DNA from: Planctomycetia bacterium
GTDB lineage: Bacteria; Planctomycetota; Phycisphaerae; Phycisphaerales; SM1A02
Assembly (NCBI GenBank): GCA_009936695.1
Contig: JAACEA010000022.1
Coordinates: forward strand, 1 to 7,723
Direction: 5' to 3'
Length of the DNA stretch: 7,723 bases
In this document: piece by piece, positions 1 to 5,857 of the stretch
Layout: each line of letters starts with the position of its first letter
Numbering within the stretch: position 1 is the stretch's first letter
Position numbers and translations under genes: made by a program
Notes under the pieces: model-generated
Seen by the model: the letters and a program-made list of their open reading frames with translations, nothing else
Told to the model about the DNA's origin: nothing
Database searches by the model: none

Positions 1-630
1 GTGCTCGACCGTCCGGCGTGCGGTCGGCCTCCGAAGCTTCTGGACGTCGCCTGCGGAACGGGACGGCACCTCGCCCTGCTCGACGACTTCGAACGCGTCG
101 GCGTCGATCTCGATTCGGGGATGCTGGTTCGTGCCGCGGAGCGGTGCCCCGGCGTGACGTTGGTCGAGGGCGACATGCGAACGCTCGATTCCGCGGGCCT
201 CGGGGGTCCCTTCGACGTGGTGACCTGTCTCTTCTCGGCCATCGCCTACATGCAGGACCTGAGGGCGTTGCACGAGGCGACGGCGTCGATGGCGCGTTGT
301 CTCGCGCCGGGCGGGATGCTCGTGGTCGAGCCGTTCCTTGAACCCGGGGTGGTCGAACTCGGCCGGCCCTGGGCGACGTTCGTGGACCGGCCCGAGATCA
401 AGATCGCGCGGATGGACGTCCCACGGGTCCAGGGGCGATGCCTGTTGCTCGAGTTCGAGTATCTCATCGCGGATGCGGACGAAGTCCGGCATGTTCCGGA
501 GTCCCATCGCATCGGGCTCTTCACGGTCGACGAGATCGGCGCCGCATTCCGGGCGGCCGGACTCGCCTGGGACTTCGAGTCGCACGGCCTCACGGGCCGC
601 GGGCTGCACCTGGGGCGGCGTGCGGACTGA
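1..630 (+). CDS. SAM-dependent methyltransferase, aminosugar N-methyltransferase-like (5' partial)
   Basis: Class I (Rossmann-fold) methyltransferase transferring a methyl group from S-adenosylmethionine. In the 209 residues visible, motif I LLDVACGTG lies at 13-21, the acidic end of strand 2 in GVDLD at 34-38, GDMR at 57-60, the strand 4 region FDVVTCLFSAIAYM near 75-88, and LAPGGMLVVEP near 101-111. The C-terminal part (SHRIGLFTVDEIGAAFRAAGL, then a GRGLHLG end at 199-205) resembles, from memory, the TylM1/DesVI family that N,N-dimethylates dTDP-3-amino-3,6-dideoxyhexoses. That family has about 40 further N-terminal residues with a YD.. lid before motif I, so the GTG at position 1 is probably an internal valine codon and the true start lies outside the window. 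The fold assignment is secure. The aminosugar substrate is an inference, and a generic small-molecule methyltransferase remains possible. A hairpin follows the stop, so the gene probably belongs to a leftward transcription unit separate from the P450 operon. Confidence 0.9.
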   Translation: MLDRPACGRPPKLLDVACGTGRHLALLDDFERVGVDLDSGMLVRAAERCPGVTLVEGDMRTLDSAGLGGPFDVVTCLFSAIAYMQDLRALHEATASMARCLAPGGMLVVEPFLEPGVVELGRPWATFVDRPEIKIARMDVPRVQGRCLLLEFEYLIADADEVRHVPESHRIGLFTVDEIGAAFRAAGLAWDFESHGLTGRGLHLGRRAD

Positions 631-659
631 GCGTCCCCGATCGTTATCGGTAGGGACGT
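631..659 (+). terminator. Hairpin directly after the methyltransferase stop, candidate terminator
   Basis: CGTCCC (632-637) pairs with GGGACG (653-658), and inside it CGAT (638-641) pairs with ATCG (646-649) around the loop CGTT, leaving a 3-nt bulge at 650-652. The stem begins two bases after the TGA of the methyltransferase. No run of T follows (only TCTCCTTC), so it is not a textbook intrinsic terminator. Position and stability still suggest transcript end formation or 3' end protection. Confidence 0.5.
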
Positions 660-712
660 CTCCTTCGGCGGCGAGGGCGGTCGGATCGTCTGGACGCATT
701 CTCGCGATTCAG

Positions 713-741
713 TTTTCCGATGGGACGCCATGCGGTAAAAT
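713..741 (+). promoter_or_regulatory. Candidate promoter for the P450 operon, leaderless type
   Basis: TAAAAT at 736-741 matches the -10 consensus TATAAT at five of six bases. TTTTCC at 713-718 is a weak -35 match (three of six) at 17-nt spacing. Initiation about 7 nt beyond the -10 would fall at or next to the GTG at 748. The bases between them (CCCCCG) contain no Shine-Dalgarno sequence. An in-frame TAA at 736-738 excludes an earlier start, and no ATG or GTG suitable for a complete P450 N-terminus follows soon after. Together these favour a leaderless transcript. This is inferred from sequence only. Confidence 0.42.
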
Positions 742-747
742 CCCCCG

Positions 748-1965
748 GTGCGGCTACCTTCACGGAGACAGATACTCGATGGGCGTTCGTTTCAGCGGGA
801 TCCGCTGCCGTTCCTGCTTCGTCTGGAGAAAGAGGCCGACGTGGTGCACTTCAAGACCGGGTTCAGTGGTTTCGATCTGGTGCGCTGCCCCGATCTGATC
901 CAGCGGATCCTCGTCAAGGAGAACGATCGCTACGGCGAGGGGAAGTGGACGCTGCGCGGACGGTACGTGATGAAGGATTGTCTCATCACCCGCGAAGGCG
1001 GATCGCATCGCGAACGACGGAGCCAGATGCGATCGCCGTTCGGACGGCAGGCCGTCGAGGCCTCGTCGGGTTTCATGGTGGACCGGGCGATCCGGTTCTG
1101 CGACGGGTGGCGGGACGGGGCGACCGTGGATCTCTTTCCCGACATGGGGCGGCTGGCGCTCGAGATCGCGTGCGAGTCGCTCTTCGAGATCGATCTGCAC
1201 GGTCGGTCCGCCCGGCTCAACGAAGCGCTCCTCGAACTCCTCATCGCGATTCCGCGTCTTCCCCTGCCGCACCCACGGGTGATCTCGGCGCGTCGCCATG
1301 CGCGTCGGATGGCGGCGGAGTTCACCCGGGGGGATCTGGTTCGAGGGCTCCGCGAGGCGGGGCTTTCGCCCGAGGCGATTCGCGACGAGATCATCGCGTT
1401 GATGATCGCGAGCATCGACACCACGCCGAAGACGCTCTGCTGGCTCTTCAGCATGATCGGCATGCATCCGGACGTCGAGTCCGCGGTGCTCGCCGAGTTC
1501 GACGAGGTCCTGGGCGATCGCGACCCGACCGTGGAGGACATTCGACATCTCGAACGATTCGATCGCGTGCTCGACGAGACCCTCCGACTGTTTCCGCCCG
1601 TCCACTTCATCGATCGCCGACCGCTCGAGGACGTCGAACTGAACGGGACGAGGGTGAAGGCCGGCTCGTACATGCTCCTCTGCCCGCTCTACACCCAGCG
1701 GGACGACCGCTACTTCGAAGATCCGCACCGGTTCGACGATTCGCGATTCACGCCCGCGGAGGCGAAGAAGCGACCCGTGTTCTCGTTCTTTCCGTTCGGT
1801 GCGGGCGCGCATGCCTGCATCGGTCGTCGACTCGCCACGGTGGAGATGAAGCTGATCGCGGCGACCGTGCTCCGGAGATGGAGAATCCGCCCGGAAGCCG
1901 AACTCGTCGCCGATCCGAGTCCGCAGCGGATGGCGTTTCCCTGTCGCTTGGAGCGACGGTCATGA
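748..1965 (+). CDS. Cytochrome P450 monooxygenase
   Basis: Haem-thiolate monooxygenase of 405 residues, a normal length for a soluble bacterial P450, with no membrane anchor. Visible landmarks are a C-helix region with H87/R88/R91, the I-helix oxygen-activation motif ASIDTT at 221-226, the K-helix ExxR as ETLR at 277-280, the meander EDPHRFDDSRF at 324-334, and the haem loop FGAGAHACIG at 350-359 with proximal ligand C357. The glycine usually found in the A-G-x-D/E-T-T/S I-helix motif is serine (S222), while the acid D224 and T225 are kept. H355 replaces the common arginine of the haem loop, which is frequent in bacterial P450s. Substrate cannot be predicted; the C-terminal half has a look shared with fatty-acid or terpenoid hydroxylating bacterial families. 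It would need a ferredoxin and reductase, and neither is encoded here. First gene of a four-gene coupled operon: its TGA overlaps the next ATG. The GTG at 748 is chosen because of the in-frame TAA at 736 and the lack of later starts before the conserved N-terminal region. Confidence 0.95.
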   Translation: MRLPSRRQILDGRSFQRDPLPFLLRLEKEADVVHFKTGFSGFDLVRCPDLIQRILVKENDRYGEGKWTLRGRYVMKDCLITREGGSHRERRSQMRSPFGRQAVEASSGFMVDRAIRFCDGWRDGATVDLFPDMGRLALEIACESLFEIDLHGRSARLNEALLELLIAIPRLPLPHPRVISARRHARRMAAEFTRGDLVRGLREAGLSPEAIRDEIIALMIASIDTTPKTLCWLFSMIGMHPDVESAVLAEFDEVLGDRDPTVEDIRHLERFDRVLDETLRLFPPVHFIDRRPLEDVELNGTRVKAGSYMLLCPLYTQRDDRYFEDPHRFDDSRFTPAEAKKRPVFSFFPFGAGAHACIGRRLATVEMKLIAATVLRRWRIRPEAELVADPSPQRMAFPCRLERRS

Positions 1966-2906
1966 AGGTTCATGACGGAGCAACGGGAGCGGAGGCGACG
2001 ATGTCGATCTTCGACGGCGTCGTGTACAGCGATCTCTTCGACTGCGCCTTGCGATTGGACGAGGTCGTCCGGTACAGCGGCCGGGCCGTCGGCCCGGAAG
2101 AGGTGGTGGCCGCCCTCGCGTCGTCGTCGCTCGATGGGGCAGTGGTCCGAAAGGACGGTTACTTCACGGTTTCGGGGCGCGAAGGACTCGTCGAGCAGCG
2201 GGTGGAGACCCAGTCCAGGGCCCTCCGCCTCCAACGCAGGGCGCAGCGAGTGAATCGCGTGCTCCGCCTGGTGCCTTTCGTTCGCGGGCTCATCCTGACC
2301 GGATCGGTCGCGGCGGAAGCGGCCGCGGAGGACGCGGACATCGACCTGCTGGTCATCGTCTCGCCCGGCCGGCTGGCGTTCGTCTTTCTCGTGCTCGGTG
2401 GCTTCTCGCGCCTCACTCGGCGTCGCGTCTTCTGCGCCAACTTCTACCTCTCCGAGGACCGGCTTCGAGTCGAACGACACAACCTCTTCGTCGCGCGAGA
2501 GATCGCACAGGCCAGACCACTGGACGAGGACGCCGAGCGCTTCTTCGAGATCAACGACTGGATTCGCGACTTCCTTCCGAACGCCTCCCCGTCCCGGGCC
2601 CTCGGTGGTCGCCGTCCCGGCGTGAGGTGGATGCAGCGATTGCTCGAGTGGCCCTTCAAAGGGCGTTTCGGCCGCTGGTGCGAATCCTTCGCGGGCCGCG
2701 TCGCCCGTCGGCGGATCGATGCGCATTACCGCGCCGCCCCGGAGGATCAGCGAACCATGGTCAGCGATCGTTTTGTGGCGGGTCACGAACTCCGATTTCA
2801 CAATCACCCCGATCTCCGAGGCCTTCGCGCACGTTACGAGGCGCATCGGGCGAGTCTGCGAACGAGCCTCGACGCGACGACGGGACAGATGGAGTCGGAG
2901 CGATGA
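1962..2906 (+). CDS. Nucleotidyltransferase-like protein with N-terminal helical/winged-helix-like region
   Basis: Protein of 314 residues (301 if translation starts at 2001). The central signature is GS at 114-115, ten residues, then D126-x-D128, within LTGSVAAEA...DIDLLVIV. This is the pol-beta/MNT-type nucleotidyltransferase motif in which the two aspartates bind the catalytic metal. About 100 residues precede it, starting with a YSDLFDCALRLDEV stretch and ending with GYFTVSGREGLVEQR. I recall this layout from an uncharacterised family in which a winged-helix-like domain precedes the transferase core, followed by a conserved FCANFYLSED...LFVAREIAQARPL...NDWIRDFLPN block (here about 157-207). 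The C-terminal 100 residues are basic and lack clear motifs. What nucleotide it transfers, and to what, is unknown; a third catalytic acid is not obvious, so inactivity cannot be excluded. Its ATG overlaps the P450 TGA (ATGA) and its own TGA overlaps the next ATG, so it is probably made in step with the oxygenases. Confidence 0.82.
   Translation: MKVHDGATGAEATMSIFDGVVYSDLFDCALRLDEVVRYSGRAVGPEEVVAALASSSLDGAVVRKDGYFTVSGREGLVEQRVETQSRALRLQRRAQRVNRVLRLVPFVRGLILTGSVAAEAAAEDADIDLLVIVSPGRLAFVFLVLGGFSRLTRRRVFCANFYLSEDRLRVERHNLFVAREIAQARPLDEDAERFFEINDWIRDFLPNASPSRALGGRRPGVRWMQRLLEWPFKGRFGRWCESFAGRVARRRIDAHYRAAPEDQRTMVSDRFVAGHELRFHNHPDLRGLRARYEAHRASLRTSLDATTGQMESER
1991..1995 (+). promoter_or_regulatory. 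Shine-Dalgarno GGAGG supporting an alternative start at 2001
   Basis: GGAGG lies 5 nt before an in-frame ATG at 2001, which would give a product starting MSIFDGVVYSDLF, closer to how I recall this family beginning. The upstream ATG at 1962 has GGAG at 1950-1953 with an 8-nt spacer and forms the same ATGA overlap as the other two junctions of the operon. I annotate 1962 for that regularity, but the start is unresolved. Confidence 0.45.
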
Positions 2907-3460
2907 TCGAGCCTGTCCAGGCCGTTCCGTCCGGTGATCTGGGGCTCACCCACATCGCGTTGACCGTCCGCGACGTCGAGGCGAGCGTCCGGTTCTACCG
3001 GAGATACGCCGGACTTCACGGGATCCATGAACGTGGCTCGGGTACGGTCCGTGTCGGCTGGATCAGCGATCTCAGACGCCCGTTCGGGCTGGTGCTGGTC
3101 GAGCGTCGGATCGGTCCGTTTCGCTCGTGGCTGGCGAGGCGGCTGGAGGGGGTGCGTCCTGCGATGCATCACATCGGTGTCGCGGTTCCGACTCGCGGCG
3201 ACGTCGACCGACTCTGCGAGACCGCTCGCCGCGAGGGGATCCTGCGCCGTCCGCCCCGGGACGCGGGCCATCCCGTGAACTACTACGGCATGATCGGCGA
3301 TCCCGACGGCAACCGGCTCGAGGTGTCCTGTGACCAGGTGATGAGCGTCGCCTTCGCGGAGGCGTTCAAGGACGAGGCGGGGCGGGCGTCGGGGCCCGAA
3401 CTGCTGGAGGAAGAACGGGAGGCGCGATCGCGTCCCCGCGGTGATGGAGATGATCGATGA
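2903..3460 (+). CDS. VOC-superfamily (glyoxalase/extradiol dioxygenase-like) metalloprotein
   Basis: Protein of 185 residues built from two beta-alpha-beta-beta-beta modules. The first begins LTHIALTVRDVEASVRFY (H17) and ends at GLVLVE (E67). The second begins MHHIGVAVP (H90) and ends at the classic GDPDGNRLEVS (E140). The spacing H17-E67-H90-E140 resembles the four-ligand metal site of glyoxalase I, formed within one chain by the paired modules. If E67 is not a ligand, the remaining H-H-E set would resemble extradiol dioxygenases. The reaction could therefore be isomerisation, ring cleavage or another VOC chemistry and cannot be fixed from sequence. The last 35 residues are a strongly charged, Glu/Arg-rich tail outside the fold. 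The ATG overlaps the nucleotidyltransferase TGA, and GGAG motifs lie at 2891-2894 and 2897-2900. Its own TGA overlaps the next ATG. Presumably cytoplasmic, acting in the same pathway as the flanking oxygenases. Confidence 0.88.
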   Translation: MIEPVQAVPSGDLGLTHIALTVRDVEASVRFYRRYAGLHGIHERGSGTVRVGWISDLRRPFGLVLVERRIGPFRSWLARRLEGVRPAMHHIGVAVPTRGDVDRLCETARREGILRRPPRDAGHPVNYYGMIGDPDGNRLEVSCDQVMSVAFAEAFKDEAGRASGPELLEEEREARSRPRGDGDDR

Positions 3461-4416
3461 AGAACATCAGCGGCAGGATCGTGAACCGTTTCTTCGGGCG
3501 ATTCCAGCACCGGGTCGGGATCGCGAACACCCGGCGACTCGCCAAGGCCTGGAACCGGGTTCGGTATCGCGCCGAGATTCGCGAGGTGGTCGACGGTTAC
3601 GAACATCGATACGAGGAACTCCTCAAGGGCAATGACCCTGACTACTCCGGAACACCGCGGAACCGATTGAAGGATGGATGGGCGATTGATCGATCCGGCG
3701 CATTTCCCGGACTCGAATCCTCGCTCGCCGAAGCGGATCGACTGATCGAGGAGCGTGGTGGTCAGGATCGCCGGGGGACGCCGCTTGCGCAGCAGGACTA
3801 CCTCTACCACCTCAGCCACATCGACGAACTCGACGAGTTTCCGCGTCTGCTCGACTTCGCGACGTCGTCCGAGGTGGTGGCGACGGTGGCGGACTACATG
3901 GGCATGATTCCGACGATCGCCTTGAACCTCCCGACCGGAATCCGGGTGTTCGAGTCGACGGAGCGATTCAGCGAGCGAACCACCTACAACGCGAGCCAGC
4001 TCTGGCATCGTGACATCCACGACTTCCCGATGGTCTACGCGATCGTCCTGGTCCGGGACGCGACGGAACGGACGGGCCCCTGGACGTTTCTCCCCGCCTC
4101 GGTGTCGGAACGAGCGACGCGGGAGCTGAACTATCAGAAGTGGCGACAGCCGTATCGCGTCACCGACGAACGCATGTACCAGCACGTCGATCCGTCGGAG
4201 CGGATCGCGTTCACCGGGAAGCGTGGCGACGTGCTCTTCCTCGATTCCAGCCGATGCTTCCACTACGGGAGTCGGGATGCGGTCGATCCCGGGTATCGGA
4301 TCATGTACGCCTACACCACCAGGGCGCGAAGCGACTTCCAGATGATGCTTCGTCGGCAGGCGTTTCCGAAGCAGGCGGGGGACTCGGATCTGCGGCGGAT
4401 GGTGCTCGGGCAGTGA
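3457..4416 (+). CDS. Phytanoyl-CoA dioxygenase-like Fe(II)/2-oxoglutarate oxygenase
   Basis: Protein of 319 residues, the usual size for PhyH-family oxygenases, which couple oxidative decarboxylation of 2-oxoglutarate to hydroxylation or related oxidation of a substrate. The iron-binding triad is visible as H184-R-D186 in LWHRDIHDFP and H269 in SRCFHYGSR. R281 in DPGYRIMYAYTT, or possibly R273, would bind the 2-oxoglutarate carboxylate. The GDVLFLDSS strand at 257-265 precedes the distal histidine, as expected for the double-stranded beta-helix. The first 45 residues are unusually basic and aromatic (RFFGRF, RRLAKAWNRVRYR) and form an extension before the catalytic core. Last gene of the cassette: its ATG overlaps the VOC-protein TGA, with GGAG at 3446-3449 seven bases upstream. 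Substrate is unknown; known relatives act on fatty acyl groups, amino acids, mitomycin-type and other secondary metabolites. Confidence in the fold is high and in any substrate class low. Confidence 0.91.
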   Translation: MKNISGRIVNRFFGRFQHRVGIANTRRLAKAWNRVRYRAEIREVVDGYEHRYEELLKGNDPDYSGTPRNRLKDGWAIDRSGAFPGLESSLAEADRLIEERGGQDRRGTPLAQQDYLYHLSHIDELDEFPRLLDFATSSEVVATVADYMGMIPTIALNLPTGIRVFESTERFSERTTYNASQLWHRDIHDFPMVYAIVLVRDATERTGPWTFLPASVSERATRELNYQKWRQPYRVTDERMYQHVDPSERIAFTGKRGDVLFLDSSRCFHYGSRDAVDPGYRIMYAYTTRARSDFQMMLRRQAFPKQAGDSDLRRMVLGQ

Positions 4417-4430
4417 ATCCGGATCGTCCA

Positions 4431-4460
4431 CGATCGCCCCGGCCGCCGGTGGGCGGATCG
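4431..4460. terminator. GC-rich inverted repeat between convergent genes
   Basis: The 55-nt gap between the ends of the oxygenase gene (plus) and the PHP gene (minus) holds CGATC...CCC (4431-4440) facing GGG...GATCG (4451-4460), with a two-base mismatch inside the stem. A smaller CCGG/CCGG hairpin (4439-4449) lies in the middle. A bidirectional terminator would be expected here. No T-tract flanks either side, so the function is uncertain. Confidence 0.35.
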
Positions 4461-4471
4461 GTGCGGGTGGC

Positions 4472-5755
4472 TCATGGCTCGGGCGTCGTTGATGTCGACG
4501 ACCGAAGCGTCCGGAGTCGCACGGGCTGGGTCCAGGCCGTCTCGAAATCACCCTTGCGATAGGGACGGGGGTGGAGGCGGGAGCTCGTGACCCTGGCCCG
4601 GACGTACAGCTCGTCGCCCTTGAATTCGTACACCGCCGGATCGGCGTCCGTGGCCATCAGGGTCCGCGTCGTCGGCGGGGCGTCGCCGTCGATCGGCACG
4701 CCGATGAACTCGGTGAGATACGTCACGCCGTCTTCCGCGTCGATGTCGATCACGAGCCGGTCCGTCTCCTCGCGGACGTCGGTGAGCTCGACGCCACTCG
4801 AGGCGTAGAAGTCGCCGGCCCGCATCGCTCGGACGATGTCGTCGGGACCATGGCTCGCGGCTCGAACCATGATCCAGCCGCGACCGGGGATCGAGACCGC
4901 GTCGTTCTCGTAATGATCGTGCGCGTCGTCGGTCGCGAGGCCGTAGAGCGGTCCGCCGTCGCCGGCGCCGCCGTGAAGTCGGGCGATCAGGGCGAGGTCC
5001 CACATCTCGTCCATCGATGGTCGGTTGCCGATCCGCTCGTTCTCGACGCTGCGGTGACCGTTGTAGACCTCGAAGAACCGCTCGCCCCTCATTTCGGCGA
5101 GATTCGACGCCGAAAGGGACTTTCGGAAATTCGGATGATTCAAGTGGGCGAGGACCGGGCGGTCGTTCGCGGCACCCCACGCGGCGATCGCGTCGAGATT
5201 GGCCTGGATGGTCGTCTGCACCGATTCGCCCTTGATCGGTGGGATCGTCTCGTCGACGTTGATGGCGTTGATGTGGACCTGGGCGAGCCGGAAGGAGGAG
5301 GTGACCTCCTCGCCGGGGATCAGCACGAACTCGCCGTCCCGATCGAACATCGACTTCAACTCGTCAAGCCGTCGGAGTCGCATCTGCGGTCCGCCGTCGC
5401 CCTCGCGGAGCTCGGCGAAGTCGGTGCCGAATCGATCCGTCACCGCGTCGACCTTGGCGGGCGTCAATCGTCCGTCGTCGCTCACGTCGAACCAGCGTTC
5501 GCCGGTCTGGACGAGATTGTGATCGCTGAGCACCAGAAAGTCGTAGTCGTGATCGACGTACCACGCGATCGCGGTCTCCGGCGGGGCATCCCCGTCGCTC
5601 CAGAGGGTGTGGGTGTGGGTGTTCCCACGGAGCCACACCGGGGCGCCTTCGGTGGCGGCGGGCGTGGCGTCCTTCGCGGCGTCCTTCGGATCGGACTGGG
5701 GAGGAGACGCCGAGACACTCAGGATGATCAAGGCCGCGGTGAGGAAACTCGTCAT
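4472..5755 (-). CDS. Secreted PHP-domain metal-dependent phosphoesterase-like protein
   Basis: Protein of 427 residues. Residues 1-18 (MTSFLTAALIILSVSAS) form a hydrophobic export signal with a likely signal peptidase I site after VSAS; there is no lipobox cysteine and no basic residue before the hydrophobic core. The mature part holds the full PHP ligand set: HTHTLWSDG (H47, H49, D54), SDHN (D78, H79), PGEEVT (E149/E150), HINAINV (H161), LAHLNHPNF (H204, H207) and GLATDDAHD (D276, H279). PHP domains use two or three metal ions to hydrolyse phosphate esters; export points to an extracytoplasmic substrate, which is unknown. A C-terminal region of about 100 residues (from about 325) looks like a small beta domain of the kind often trailing secreted PHP proteins. 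It lies 102 nt downstream of the zinc-ribbon gene on the same strand, so it may be the last gene of that unit or have its own promoter. No strong Shine-Dalgarno precedes the ATG. Confidence 0.92.
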   Translation of the reverse strand: MTSFLTAALIILSVSASPPQSDPKDAAKDATPAATEGAPVWLRGNTHTHTLWSDGDAPPETAIAWYVDHDYDFLVLSDHNLVQTGERWFDVSDDGRLTPAKVDAVTDRFGTDFAELREGDGGPQMRLRRLDELKSMFDRDGEFVLIPGEEVTSSFRLAQVHINAINVDETIPPIKGESVQTTIQANLDAIAAWGAANDRPVLAHLNHPNFRKSLSASNLAEMRGERFFEVYNGHRSVENERIGNRPSMDEMWDLALIARLHGGAGDGGPLYGLATDDAHDHYENDAVSIPGRGWIMVRAASHGPDDIVRAMRAGDFYASSGVELTDVREETDRLVIDIDAEDGVTYLTEFIGVPIDGDAPPTTRTLMATDADPAVYEFKGDELYVRARVTSSRLHPRPYRKGDFETAWTQPVRLRTLRSSTSTTPEP

Positions 5756-5857
5756 GGATCGTCTCGCTTGATGGTCGCGTACGGACCGTGGGATGATGTG
5801 GTCGATCGATCGGACGTCTGCATGATGGCGTTCGAGTGGCGGTTCGTCGACCCCCGT

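Noticed and set aside
760..1812. 350-codon minus-strand open frame across the P450 gene
   Set aside because: Fully antisense to a P450 with all hallmark motifs; the composition is charged and low-complexity.
720..1961. Open extension of the nucleotidyltransferase frame upstream of its start
   Set aside because: This part overlaps the P450 gene in another frame and reads as Arg/Ser/Gly-rich shadow. The family match begins only near 1962-2001, so a fusion is not supported.
1710..2846. 378-codon minus-strand open frame across the P450 end and the nucleotidyltransferase-like gene
   Set aside because: It spans two genes in antisense, has no recognisable motif, and its composition is typical of a shadow frame.
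2627..2902. Open extension of the VOC frame upstream of 2903
   Set aside because: It lies out of frame within the nucleotidyltransferase-like gene. The VOC fold starts just after the ATG at 2903, which has GGAG and an ATGA overlap.
3283..4551. 422-codon minus-strand open frame across the PhyH-like oxygenase gene
   Set aside because: It lies opposite a gene with clear catalytic motifs and overlaps the PHP gene end. Its translation is low-complexity, rich in Arg/Pro/His, with no motif. Long antisense frames are expected in GC-rich DNA.
5803..5812. CGATCGATCG palindrome upstream of the PHP gene as an operator
   Set aside because: GATC/CGATCG words are frequent throughout this GC-rich window, and there is no second copy or promoter placement to support an operator.
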